The notes beneath the pieces were generated by a model. It ran no database searches and was not told where the DNA came from. It was given only the letters and a program-made list of their open reading frames with translations. Below, in pieces: positions 8,205-16,773 of a stretch of DNA of 64,000 bases. This DNA is from Cytophagales bacterium (lineage in GTDB: Bacteria > Bacteroidota > Bacteroidia > Cytophagales > Spirosomataceae). The stretch lies in contig JAAFJP010000013.1 in assembly GCA_013298125.1 (NCBI GenBank), positions 62,001-126,000 on the forward strand, in the 5' to 3' direction. Position numbers and translations under genes: made by a program. Within the stretch, counting starts at the first letter, position 1. Each line of letters begins with the position of its first letter.

Positions 8205-9638
8205 ATGGAAAAGAGCATCGTTGGTCGTACGGAGGAAATAAAGGTTTTGCAAGAAACACTGATTTCGCAAGAAGCTGAAATGGTAGCAATATTTGGTAGA
8301 AGACGAATAGGTAAGACTTTTTTGATTTCTACTGTTTATGAAAAGGAAATCGTTTTTGAACTATCCGGGACTCAGGGTGGAAGTTTAAAACAGCAACTCA
8401 AAAATTTCAGAGATGAACTTTCAATTCAATACAAAACACCCTACCCAATGGAAATCCCAGAAGATTGGTTGGGGGCATTTCAATTATTGAAACAGTATTT
8501 AATTTCCCTTGAAAGTTTTGAGAAAAAAGTACTTTTCTTTGATGAAGTGCCGTGGTTGGCGGGGCATAAATCTGGGTTTTTGGAGGCTCTGGGCTATTTT
8601 TGGAATAGTTGGGCTTCTCGGCAAAACATCGTCTTGGTTATCTGTGGGTCGGCTGCTTCTTGGATGATTAGGCGTATTGTGCATGACAAGGGCGGCTTGC
8701 ATGATAGAATAACCAAACGTATTCATTTACAGCCATTTACGCTTTCTGAAACTGAGAGTTTTCTACAATCAAGAGGTGTATTTTTTGATAGATTCCAGCT
8801 TTTACATCTCTATATGGCAATGGGTGGCGTACCACAATATTTGAAGGAAGTGAAGCCAAATCTTAGTGCTATTCAGAATATTGATAAAATTTGTTTTTCA
8901 AACGGAGGGCTTTTGCAAGATGAATTTTCAAAATTATACGGAGCATTGTTTAGTAATGCCGATAGACATATTGCCATCATCAGGGCTTTGTCTCAAAAGT
9001 GGAAAGGTATGGATAGAGATGAGATTTTACAGAAAACGAAATTAGATTCGGGCGGAGGAACTACTACATTATTGGAAGAATTGGAACAATCGGGTTTTAT
9101 AACTTCTTATCAACCTTTTGGGAAAAAACAGCGAGATAAAATATATCGCCTTACAGATTCCTATTCGCTTTTTTACTTACATTTTATTGAAAATACCTCA
9201 AATGAAGAGGGAATTTGGTTGCAATTGAGTCAGTCTCAAAAATTTAAGTCTTGGAGTGGATATGCTTTTGAAAATCTATGTTTGACTCATTTGCCACAGA
9301 TAAAAAAAGCTCTTGGAATTTCGGGTATATTTACCTCATCTTCAACATTTTACAAAAAACAAACCGTTGATTTAGGAGGAACTCAAATAGATTTAGTCCT
9401 TGACCGTAAAGACCATGTAATCAATCTGTTTGAGATGAAATTTTATGAAGAAGAATTTATCCCAACCAAAAGTTTTGCAGATAATTTACGAGAAAAAAGA
9501 CTGATTTTTAAGACTTTAACTCAAACCAAAAAACAAATTTCGTGGGTGATGTTATCGACTTATGGCATTAAACATAATCAGCATAGTTTGGGCTTGGTAG
9601 ATAATATTTTGACGATGGATGATTTGTTTGAAAAGTAG
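8205..9638 (+). CDS. AAA ATPase of the archaeal-type (ATPase_2/DUF234) family
   Basis: 477 residues from ATG 8205 (MEKSIVGRTEEIKVL); an upstream in-frame TTG at 8172 would place coding sequence inside the promoter dyad and is rejected. Walker A is GRRRIGKT (31-38) and Walker B is VLFFDE (109-114). The C-terminal 150 residues match the DUF234 nuclease-like region: an acidic residue in IDLVLDR followed by FEMKFY, the pattern of a PD-(D/E)xK core. These proteins are common as scattered, lineage-specific genes in Bacteroidota and Archaea; their role is unknown, with defence or mobile-element functions often suspected. It stands alone on the plus strand. Confidence 0.88.
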   Translation: MEKSIVGRTEEIKVLQETLISQEAEMVAIFGRRRIGKTFLISTVYEKEIVFELSGTQGGSLKQQLKNFRDELSIQYKTPYPMEIPEDWLGAFQLLKQYLISLESFEKKVLFFDEVPWLAGHKSGFLEALGYFWNSWASRQNIVLVICGSAASWMIRRIVHDKGGLHDRITKRIHLQPFTLSETESFLQSRGVFFDRFQLLHLYMAMGGVPQYLKEVKPNLSAIQNIDKICFSNGGLLQDEFSKLYGALFSNADRHIAIIRALSQKWKGMDRDEILQKTKLDSGGGTTTLLEELEQSGFITSYQPFGKKQRDKIYRLTDSYSLFYLHFIENTSNEEGIWLQLSQSQKFKSWSGYAFENLCLTHLPQIKKALGISGIFTSSSTFYKKQTVDLGGTQIDLVLDRKDHVINLFEMKFYEEEFIPTKSFADNLREKRLIFKTLTQTKKQISWVMLSTYGIKHNQHSLGLVDNILTMDDLFEK

Positions 9639-9641
9639 TAG

Positions 9642-11891
9642 CTACAACTGAATCCGCTCCGAAATCTTACAAATATCATAGGCTACTTTTTGGATATTCA
9701 TAAATTGTTCTGGAATCACGATTTTGCTTTCTTCTTCTGGGTCTGGATTGGGTTTTAATTTCAAAATTTGGAGGTTTTCTTTTACTACTAAATCACTGTT
9801 TTCCATGATTTTGTGGGCTTCTTTTAGCATATTTTCGGTATGCTGGGCAATGTTTCGGAGTTCTTCAAAATTGGGTATTTCTTCAAAGTGTTCTCTCGCA
9901 TACAAAGCGAGCGTAGCAATGTAGGAAGTCAGTAAATGATTCAAGACTGAAAACTTATGTACTTCGTTAATACTCAATTGTTTATGTTTGGGTTCGGAGT
10001 ACATTCTTTGGAAGCCCGAAGCTAAATTGGCACTCCTTACCATCACTTCTTTACGGATAATTTTGTAGGGAACTCTGTCGTATTTTTGTCCAAAATAGAG
10101 CTGTGAAACTTGATGAAAATATGCCAAATTTGCCTCTAACATTTCTATCAAAGTCATTTTAAGTTTTTCACGTTCCCAATGAGGTAAAAGTACGTAACTT
10201 CCGATGAAAGCAATGCCCCCGCCGATGAGCGTATCATACACTCGCTCAATGAACAAAGCACGGCTTCCCATTCCCAAAAAATCAAAGAGAATCAAGATAA
10301 ACGGAGTCATAAAAACGACACTGACGAGATAGGTTTTGCGTTGAAAACTGTACGTACCAAGCATACAGACCAACAAAATACCAAAAAGCCAACGAGCATC
10401 ACTCACGTAATGTATTATGACCATGCCTATAAATGCCCCCGCAACCGTACCCATGAGGCGGTCAAGGTTACGTTCTTTGGTGAGGCTGTATGCTGGTTTC
10501 ATCACGACCATGATGGTCAAGAGAATCCAATTGCTGTGTAGAAAATGGAAAGATTGGGCGATGATAAAGCCCAAAAGCATCAGTCCCGAAACCCGTAGAG
10601 CGTGTCTAAAATTCTCGGATTTGAGGTTAAGATTTTCTAAAAAAGTCTCTATTTCGTATTCTTGATGAGAAATAAATGACTCCGTTTTGATATTATTTTT
10701 TCCTAATCTTGACAGTTCTTTTTCTTTAAAATACCCCTTTATCTTCTTGATTCTCAGGAAGATATTTTCAATATTGACTTCGATGTTTTTGAGGGCTTGT
10801 AAGCCTGTGCTTGAAAATTTTACCTCACCCCCCAGCCCCCTCTCCCGTTGAGAGGGGGAGTATTCGTCCGAGTTAACTCCCCTCTCAACGGGAGAGGGGC
10901 TGGGGGTGAGGTGTACCTTTTCAAGCACTTCAATCCCCACTTTCAAATCTTGAATTTTACGAGGTAATTCGGCTGAAATATTAGGCTTTGAACCATCTCT
11001 GAGCGAAGTGGCAATTACTGAAATTTGATTAGCTAAAAGATTTAAAGTTGATTCAAATTCCACTAAAATTCCTGTATCATCAAACTGTTTGTGGAGGTTT
11101 TGGTAATTGTAAAAGGTGGACATAATTTGTTCGTACAAGTCAACCATATCCACAAAAATTACCAATAAAAAACGCCCTTCTTGGGTGTTTTCTCTGACAA
11201 TTTCACGACTTTTTAATAACTGTTCACGGACGGCATCTATCTGTTCATTGACCTTTATTTGCTCTTCGATTAGCTTCTTATAATTTTCATCATAATCCAT
11301 TCCTTCTTGATAAAAAGCGGCTTTTATTTTCATAAAATCAGCTAATTCGTCAAGACATTCTGCCAAATTTAATTTCGCCAAACGATAGGGCATAATTCGG
11401 TAAAGCGATAAACTCAAAGCTGAATACCAACATCCTCCTAACGAAATAAATAGGGCATACAATAAAATTTCGGACAATGGACGAATGTCTCCAATTCCTA
11501 AAACCATCACTAATAAACCCGCCACACCCATTGAAGAAGCCCTATTTCCATAGACATAAGCCATTGATAATAAGAAACTTAACCCTACAATCAATAAACC
11601 TGTGAGATAAACGGAAGTAGTAGCGAGTCCTGTGAGAATAGATACCAAAGAGACTAAGCCAATAGTAATAAACATGGCATTTCGCCTGTGGGTGATAGGG
11701 CCAGGGGTGTCTGCAATGCTCGCACATAAAGCCCCGAGAGAGACATTGATTCCGATTTTGAGTAAATCGAATTGAGCCAAAACCAAACTCGGAAAAACTA
11801 CCCCAAAAGTTATCCTGAGTCCATCGCCAAAGTAGGGACTGAGTACGAAGTTTTTGACTTCGGAGGTGGATTTTTGGAGGGGAGAAAGCAT
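9642..11891 (-). CDS. FUSC/YccS family inner-membrane protein with an in-frame palindrome insert
   Basis: 749-residue membrane protein of the FUSC (fusaric acid resistance-like, YccS/YhfK) family. Two hydrophobic blocks, about residues 25-155 and 420-560, are separated by a large soluble region, as in YccS. The C-terminus is a helical cytoplasmic domain. The substrate is unknown; relatives are proposed efflux or envelope proteins. Odd feature: residues about 322-362 (KVHLTPSPSPVERG through GLGGEVKFSS) are encoded by a long palindrome that has a near-copy in an intergenic region at 17.4 kb, so this segment is an insertion into the soluble region without loss of frame. The end lies 3 bp from the stop of the convergent ATPase gene. 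Confidence 0.88.
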   Translation of the reverse strand: MLSPLQKSTSEVKNFVLSPYFGDGLRITFGVVFPSLVLAQFDLLKIGINVSLGALCASIADTPGPITHRRNAMFITIGLVSLVSILTGLATTSVYLTGLLIVGLSFLLSMAYVYGNRASSMGVAGLLVMVLGIGDIRPLSEILLYALFISLGGCWYSALSLSLYRIMPYRLAKLNLAECLDELADFMKIKAAFYQEGMDYDENYKKLIEEQIKVNEQIDAVREQLLKSREIVRENTQEGRFLLVIFVDMVDLYEQIMSTFYNYQNLHKQFDDTGILVEFESTLNLLANQISVIATSLRDGSKPNISAELPRKIQDLKVGIEVLEKVHLTPSPSPVERGVNSDEYSPSQRERGLGGEVKFSSTGLQALKNIEVNIENIFLRIKKIKGYFKEKELSRLGKNNIKTESFISHQEYEIETFLENLNLKSENFRHALRVSGLMLLGFIIAQSFHFLHSNWILLTIMVVMKPAYSLTKERNLDRLMGTVAGAFIGMVIIHYVSDARWLFGILLVCMLGTYSFQRKTYLVSVVFMTPFILILFDFLGMGSRALFIERVYDTLIGGGIAFIGSYVLLPHWEREKLKMTLIEMLEANLAYFHQVSQLYFGQKYDRVPYKIIRKEVMVRSANLASGFQRMYSEPKHKQLSINEVHKFSVLNHLLTSYIATLALYAREHFEEIPNFEELRNIAQHTENMLKEAHKIMENSDLVVKENLQILKLKPNPDPEEESKIVIPEQFMNIQKVAYDICKISERIQL
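10807..10928. repeat. Palindromic element inside the FUSC coding region
   Basis: Outer 11-bp perfect arms GTGCTTGAAAA (10807-10817) and TTTTCAAGCAC (10918-10928) enclose longer near-perfect arms at about 10822-10860 and 10877-10912 that contain CCTCACCCCCAGCCCC-type sequence, differing by single-base slips in C/G runs. The element is read in frame by the FUSC gene. It is of the same family as the intergenic copy at 17376-17472. Confidence 0.9.
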
Positions 11892-11942
11892 GAAGATGTT
11901 AATTGTAGAGCGAAGATAATGCTTACGGTTACTTCAAACATA

Positions 11943-11969
11943 AAAAAGCCCTGAAATTCAGGGCTTTTT
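11943..11969 (-). terminator. Hairpin terminator of the OmpA/PD40 gene
   Basis: Perfect 13-bp inverted repeat AAAAAGCCCTGAA / TTCAGGGCTTTTT with a 1-nt centre, lying between the FUSC gene start (11891) and the OmpA-family gene stop (11990). A and T runs are part of the stem, so it can work on both strands, but it lies downstream only of the OmpA-family gene. Confidence 0.75.
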
Positions 11970-11989
11970 AGAGAATATTGATATTTTTT

Positions 11990-13726
11990 CTAATTAATTT
12001 TAAACTGCACCCTGCGATTTTTCGCCTTATTTTCATCCGTATCGTTGGGAACTAAGGGTTGAGTTTCGCCGTAGCCTTTGGCAGTCATGCGTTCGGCTTT
12101 GATATTTTTTGACACTAAATAATCAACAACAGTTTTAGCACGTTTTTCAGATAATTTCATGTTTGAATCATCATTTCCTACGTCGTCTGTGTGGGCGGAG
12201 ATTTCTACTTTAATGGTCTGATTTCCTTCCAATAAACTCACCAAACGGTCTAATTCTTCGTTAGATTCTGGTTTTAAATCTGCCTTACCTGTCTCGAAAG
12301 TAATGTCCTGTAATTGTACGACAGCATCTTTTTTCAAAATCGCCAAAGGTACTTTTTTCAAACGGTCTTTGAACACATCCGCCGTATCTGGTTTGAAGCC
12401 ACGAGAGAAAAAGGCGTAACCCAAAGCATTTGCTGCAAATTTGTATTGTTTCCCAATCTCAACGGTTACAGTAGCAATATCTTTCTCAACTTTTACTTCT
12501 AATAATTGCTTGGTTTCCACGTCCATTACTTTGACCTTTGGGTCTTTCAGAATGGCTTTGGTTTCTTTGTCTAATAACTGAAATTGATAAGGAATTTTCT
12601 TAGGAATCAACTCAATGTTTTTCTCAATATTATCCGTTTCCTTTGCAACAGACATATCCATCGAACCTTTGTACGGGAAGTAGTCTGGTAGTGGTGTTGA
12701 AGTTACTTCGTACTTACTACCCACTCTGTAAATAATTGAAAATAAGCCATTTGCATCTACAACTGTGCTAATGGCTTTCTCTTTGGCATTATTACTTTTA
12801 GAAGTCAATTTAGTTGCAAGTGGTTGTTTTGTGATAGCATCCACGACCTTTCCATCCACCGTTACTAATTTATATTTACGGTATTTATCTGGAATCGTAA
12901 CGGTATAAATATCGCCAGCGGTGTTGTAGTACATCAAGTCACCAGCGGCAGAAACGGAAGCAAATTGGTCGTCTTCTTCGGTGTTGATGTACTCCAAATT
13001 TATTGGTGTTGCCCACGAACCGTCATCTTCTTGAAACGTCTGATAGAGGTCAAAACCACCCACACCATCTTTACGTACAGAACTAAAAATCAGCGTACGA
13101 TTATCCGCCATGATTCGAGGTGATTTTTCACAGTCTCCATTGACGGGGGCAGGTAATTTCTCGGCTACTCCCCATGTTCCGTCTTCTTGTTTTTTGGATG
13201 CCCAAATCGTGTAACAAAGGGCTTTATCCTTGCGTTTTGAGAAATTATCACGGATAAAATACAACGTTCTACCATCGGCTGAAACCGAAGGAAAACCCTC
13301 ATATGTCTTCGTATTGATGTTATTCCCTACACTTTTGGGTTCAGACCAGTCTTTGCCGTCCCAAGTAGAATAGTAAATATCCATATCTCCCTGCCCACCC
13401 TCAAACGAAGCGAAAAAGAAGAGCGTTTTACCATCATAACTGATTGATGGTCCACCGATTAGGTCGTTTTCTTTTCCTATTTTATTGATATTGATGATAG
13501 GCTTCGCAACCGCCCATTTGTTCTTTTCGTTTTTGGTGGTATAGTACAATTCCCACTTGCCTTCGCCCGCCCTGTCGGTCTCAAAAATCATAGTCTTGTT
13601 GTTGGCACTGATGGAAGGGGCGTACTCGGTAAACTGTGGTGTGTTCACGGGTGGACCTAATGAGCGACGTATTTGTGCCTGTGTGTAAAAACTAAAAAAT
13701 AAGATGATGAGTAATACTTTTTTCAT
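11990..13726 (-). CDS. OmpA family protein with PD40 beta-propeller repeats
   Basis: 578 residues with a signal peptide (MKKVLLIILFFSFYTQAQ). Residues about 25-290 hold WD40-like/PD40 repeats (for example YAPSISANNKTMIFETDR, GGPSISYDGKTLFFFAS, GFPSVSADGRTLYFI, KSPRIMADNRTLIFSS), which form a beta-propeller. A carboxypeptidase-like/beta-sandwich linker follows. Residues about 475-578 are an OmpA C-terminal peptidoglycan-binding domain (ITFETGKADLKPESNEEL, ISAHTDDVGNDDSN, LSEKRAKTVVDYL, NRRVQFKIN). This architecture is frequent in Bacteroidota and often linked to T9SS and PorP-type envelope proteins. Probably anchored to peptidoglycan from the outer membrane. Confidence 0.9.
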   Translation of the reverse strand: MKKVLLIILFFSFYTQAQIRRSLGPPVNTPQFTEYAPSISANNKTMIFETDRAGEGKWELYYTTKNEKNKWAVAKPIININKIGKENDLIGGPSISYDGKTLFFFASFEGGQGDMDIYYSTWDGKDWSEPKSVGNNINTKTYEGFPSVSADGRTLYFIRDNFSKRKDKALCYTIWASKKQEDGTWGVAEKLPAPVNGDCEKSPRIMADNRTLIFSSVRKDGVGGFDLYQTFQEDDGSWATPINLEYINTEEDDQFASVSAAGDLMYYNTAGDIYTVTIPDKYRKYKLVTVDGKVVDAITKQPLATKLTSKSNNAKEKAISTVVDANGLFSIIYRVGSKYEVTSTPLPDYFPYKGSMDMSVAKETDNIEKNIELIPKKIPYQFQLLDKETKAILKDPKVKVMDVETKQLLEVKVEKDIATVTVEIGKQYKFAANALGYAFFSRGFKPDTADVFKDRLKKVPLAILKKDAVVQLQDITFETGKADLKPESNEELDRLVSLLEGNQTIKVEISAHTDDVGNDDSNMKLSEKRAKTVVDYLVSKNIKAERMTAKGYGETQPLVPNDTDENKAKNRRVQFKIN

Positions 13727-13776
13727 GGTTTTGTTGATTAATAATTTTAAGTATCAAAAAAATGAATTGATAATAT

Positions 13777-13970
13777 GTAGGGGCGTATCGAATACGCCAG
13801 CATTGTTAGAACGTGGGCGTATGCGATACCAATGCTGTCAACTTAAGGATTTACTTTTGTCAAAATATATTTAAAAAACCCGTTTGAACGCTGGTAGGGT
13901 TCAAAACCCTACCAGCGTTAGTCGAACAAATTTCTTAAATTGACAGCATTGGTATGCGATACGTCCCTAC
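13777..13970. repeat. Three nested palindromes in one spacer
   Basis: Outer arms GTAGGGGCGTATCG (13777-13790) / CGATACGTCCCTAC (13957-13970), one mismatch. Middle arms at about 13818-13846 / 13934-13962, centred on ACCAATGCTGTCAA. Inner perfect 15-bp hairpin AACGCTGGTAGGGTT (13887-13901) / AACCCTACCAGCGTT (13905-13919). The three are unrelated in sequence. The outer arm ends one base before the stop codon of the minus-strand gene at 13972. Confidence 0.85.
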
Positions 13971-13971
13971 T

Positions 13972-15042
13972 TTACTTCATACAATGTTCAGTAAATAATT
14001 TCTCCGCTTTTTTCTGTCCGTTGGAGGCTAAATAACTCCAATCTAAACAGGCATTTTTGTTTATTTTTAAGGCAAAATAGCTTTCCGCTCGCTTAAAATA
14101 GGGCGTAAAATCATAATCTTTGTCTTGCATCAGAATACACTTAGAATACAATTTGATTGCCTTCAAGTACTCATTTTTTTCAAATCGTTTGTTGGCTTTC
14201 TGTAACGTAATTTGATACATTTCATTATCAAAAGCCTCTTTCGTTTCATCCTCAAATTTAAAGATATAATTAAATAATACTTCTACATTTTTATTATTGT
14301 TTGTTGCGGGCAACCAATTTTTACGAGTTTGATAGACTGCTCGAAGAAGTTTAACATTATAAGAAGAATCTGAACTTTCTTTTACCTCCACATCTTTTAG
14401 CGTTCCTTTTTTATCAATCGCAAAAGTTACTCTAAAATTACCAACGGTTTGTTTCGGGAATTTAAAATTTTGCTCAATCATATCATACGAAGCCTCATAA
14501 ACATCTTCGAAGTTTGAAAGGGTCGTATTATCAACTTTAAATTCTGGGAAAATATATTCATTAAAATTATAGGCAGTATCGCCATTGGCTTGTATTCGTA
14601 CATGGGGCTTAATAAATTGACGATTAAAATATTCGGCAGAGGATTCTTTGGTAGCGATGTAATGGTATCTAATTATCTCATTATCAGGTATATTCGGAAA
14701 ATTTCCACGAAAAATAAATTCATGTTCGGTTAATTTTTCGATAATATAAGATGGTGATTTATTCAATATCAAAACGGAATCTGCAAGCATATATTTTCCT
14801 TGCTGTGCCTTTTTTCCATTTATAATAACTACCCCGTTTGCCTTCTTAAAAATAATCATCGAAGCCGTATTTTTGACTAAACTTTCGTCTAAAACGGAAC
14901 TTCCATCTTTCATTTCAACTCTGTATTTTACCCAATTTTGGAGGATATTTTTCCCCCATTGCTCTGGGGTACTCGGAGAAGTTTGTGCTTTTATCGAAAA
15001 TGTAAATGAGAAAAATAGTAGTGGTAAAAAAAATGTTTTCAT
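13972..15042 (-). CDS. Periplasmic TonB-C/TPR-like protein
   Basis: 356 residues with a signal peptide (MKTFFLPLLFFSFTFSIKAQ). The middle (about residues 185-265) resembles a TonB C-terminal domain: GNFRVTFAIDKKGTLKDVEVKESSDSSYNVKLLRAV followed by W.PATNNNKNVEV, as in the many Bacteroidota proteins with a free-standing TonB_C fold. The last 90 residues look like a TPR pair (ANKRFEKNEYLKAIKLYSKCI, then YFKRAESYFAL). No N-terminal membrane anchor other than the signal, so it is probably periplasmic and not an energy-transducing TonB. Specific role unknown. Confidence 0.7.
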   Translation of the reverse strand: MKTFFLPLLFFSFTFSIKAQTSPSTPEQWGKNILQNWVKYRVEMKDGSSVLDESLVKNTASMIIFKKANGVVIINGKKAQQGKYMLADSVLILNKSPSYIIEKLTEHEFIFRGNFPNIPDNEIIRYHYIATKESSAEYFNRQFIKPHVRIQANGDTAYNFNEYIFPEFKVDNTTLSNFEDVYEASYDMIEQNFKFPKQTVGNFRVTFAIDKKGTLKDVEVKESSDSSYNVKLLRAVYQTRKNWLPATNNNKNVEVLFNYIFKFEDETKEAFDNEMYQITLQKANKRFEKNEYLKAIKLYSKCILMQDKDYDFTPYFKRAESYFALKINKNACLDWSYLASNGQKKAEKLFTEHCMK

Positions 15043-15111
15043 TTCTTGATTGTTTGGGAATAGAATTAGAGTTTCAAGATAATAAATTTACTTCATATTA
15101 ACGCTTTTTAA

Positions 15112-15130
15112 CAGGTTGTATTGCAACCTG
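15112..15130. repeat. Small palindrome at the left end of a gene remnant
   Basis: Inverted repeat CAGGTTG (15112-15118) / CAACCTG (15124-15130) around a 5-nt loop. It lies immediately before the surviving C-terminal piece of an outer-membrane protein gene. Confidence 0.7.
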
Positions 15131-15306
15131 CTATTTCACTTTTTGCATCAACAACTAACGACTTAGTGACCACAAGCATCCATCGTTGGGACAATAGAAG
15201 AGCAAGAATTAATTTCACCCACAACTTCGGGAATACCAACGTGAAAGTAAATCAACGACAAAATTATGATGGCGGAGGCGGTGGGAAAAGAGGTGGACGA
15301 GGGTAA
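15121..15306 (+). pseudogene. C-terminal remnant of an outer-membrane beta-barrel/TonB receptor gene
   Basis: About 60 codons ending in RWDNRRARINFTHNFGN, then NVKVNQRQN and a Gly-rich tail (DGGGGGKRGGRG). This ending, a final amphipathic strand RxARxNFxxxFGN followed by a basic linker, is typical of large Bacteroidota outer-membrane beta-barrel proteins (outer_membrane_beta-brl_3/TonB-dependent receptor C-termini). No ATG, signal peptide or upstream barrel sequence is present, so it is a decayed fragment. It is enclosed by palindromes: one at 15112-15130, and one whose left arm (from 15303) contains the remnant's own stop codon. Confidence 0.6.
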
Positions 15307-15382
15307 CTGTAACCCGATGTTTCCACATCGGAATAAAAATAAAATTTCACTTTCCGATGTAGAAACATCGGATCACAGTTAC
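15303..15382. repeat. Palindrome overlapping two stop codons
   Basis: 30-bp arms at 15303-15332 and 15353-15382, three mismatches, with CCGATGTTTC-type core, 20-nt loop. The left arm includes the stop codon of the remnant ending at 15306 and the right arm includes the stop codon of ilvA (15379-15381). It may act as a shared transcription terminator for convergent units. Confidence 0.85.
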
Positions 15383-16647
15383 ACCAAAACCGAAAACAAA
15401 TCGGGCTGTTCGTTAAGCTCTTGATACACAATATTCTCCGTATTCATTCGCTCGATTAAAGCGTGATAATCGTCCTTGTTTTTTAATTCAACCCCCAACA
15501 AAACAGGTCCAGATTCACGGTTGGTTTTCTTTTGGTATTCAAATAAAGTGATGTCGTCGTCGGGTCCTAAAACGTTGTTTAGGAAATTTCGTAACGCTCC
15601 TGCCCGTTGTGGAAAACGGACTACGAAATAGTGCTTCAAACCTTCATAGAGCAAGGAACGTTCTTTGATTTCTTCGGTGCGGGTGATGTCATTATTGCCC
15701 CCAGAAACCAAACAGACCACATTTTTGCCTTTTATTTGCTCCTTCATAAAATCCAAAGCCGCAATTGTCAATGCTCCTGCGGGTTCGGCTACGATGGCAG
15801 ATTCGTTGTATAATTCTAAGATGGTCGTACAGACTTTTCCTTCGGGAACAATGATGATTTCGTCTAAATTTTTCTGGCAAATCTGGAAAGGAATTTCACC
15901 TACTCTTTTCACCGCCGCACCATCCACGAATTTGTCCATCGTTTCTAACTCCACCACGTGTCCTGCCTCTATACTCGCCTTCATGGATGCTGCCCCCGCA
16001 GGTTCAACGCCAATGATTTTGGTATGTGGAGAGAGCTGTTTGAAAACCGTGGAAATACCCGCCGAAACGCCCCCACCACCAATGGCAAGGAAAATATAAT
16101 CAATTTTTATATCCGCATCTTTGAAAATCTCTAAACCCACCGTCGCCTGTCCCGTGATGACATCCATATCATCAAAAGCCGATACAAAAGTGGCGTGATG
16201 GTCTTCACAATATTGTTTGGCGGCTTTGGCGGCATCGTCGTAGGTATCGCCCACCATCATCACTTCAATATCTTCCCGACCAAACATTTTCACTTGTTTT
16301 ATCTTCTGATTTGGGGTGGTCGTGGGCATGAAAATCGCCCCTTTCACCTTCATTTTGTGGCAAGCATACGCCAATCCCTGAGCGTGATTCCCTGCGGACG
16401 CACACACAACGCCCTTAGCTAATTCTGCCTTCGAGAGCTTCGACATTTTGTTATATGCCCCTCTGATTTTATAGGAACGAACAATCTGTAAATCTTCTCT
16501 TTTTAGGTAAATATTGGCTTCGTAGCGTTCTGAGAGGATAATATTTTCCATCAGGGGCGTATGCACGGCAATGCCACGCAACCTTTCGGCAGCTTCATAG
16601 ACACTCTCCAAACTCGGAGAAATGATAGGTTTTAGTTTGTTGCTCAT
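15379..16647 (-). CDS. ilvA: Threonine ammonia-lyase (threonine dehydratase)
   Basis: Pyridoxal-phosphate enzyme that converts threonine to 2-oxobutanoate and ammonia, the first step of isoleucine synthesis. I chose ATG 16647 (MSNKLKPIISPSLESV, 422 residues) over an in-frame ATG at 16683 because the shorter form starts like the family and the extra codons run toward a palindrome. The PLP lysine is K60 in RSYKIRGAYNK; SAGNHAQGLAYAC and the phosphate-binding AIGGGGVSAG follow. The last about 80 residues form a regulatory ACT-like domain (YFVVRFPQRAGALRNFL), so feedback control by isoleucine is plausible. No other ilv gene is near. Its stop codon lies inside a palindrome. Confidence 0.92.
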   Translation of the reverse strand: MSNKLKPIISPSLESVYEAAERLRGIAVHTPLMENIILSERYEANIYLKREDLQIVRSYKIRGAYNKMSKLSKAELAKGVVCASAGNHAQGLAYACHKMKVKGAIFMPTTTPNQKIKQVKMFGREDIEVMMVGDTYDDAAKAAKQYCEDHHATFVSAFDDMDVITGQATVGLEIFKDADIKIDYIFLAIGGGGVSAGISTVFKQLSPHTKIIGVEPAGAASMKASIEAGHVVELETMDKFVDGAAVKRVGEIPFQICQKNLDEIIIVPEGKVCTTILELYNESAIVAEPAGALTIAALDFMKEQIKGKNVVCLVSGGNNDITRTEEIKERSLLYEGLKHYFVVRFPQRAGALRNFLNNVLGPDDDITLFEYQKKTNRESGPVLLGVELKNKDDYHALIERMNTENIVYQELNEQPDLFSVLV

Positions 16648-16687
16648 TGTGTGTTTGTTGATGATTTGATGATATGTTGGCAATCGG

Positions 16688-16767
16688 AATGGAACACGGA
16701 TTTAACGGATTTGACACGGATTTCAATAATTATATCCGTGTCAAATCCGTTAAATCCGTGTTCCATT
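16688..16767. repeat. 34-bp perfect inverted repeat upstream of ilvA
   Basis: Arms 16688-16721 and 16734-16767 are perfect complements, 12-nt loop. Each arm contains repeated ACGGATT units (GGAACACGGATTTAACGG onward). It lies 40 bp upstream of the ilvA start and just past the stop of the lipoprotein gene at 16774, so it could terminate that gene or influence ilvA expression. Confidence 0.9.
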
Positions 16768-16773
16768 TGTTAT

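Noticed and set aside
15665-16099. 144-codon plus-strand open frame opposite ilvA
   Set aside because: Antisense to a well-supported enzyme gene, with a composition expected from reverse reading.
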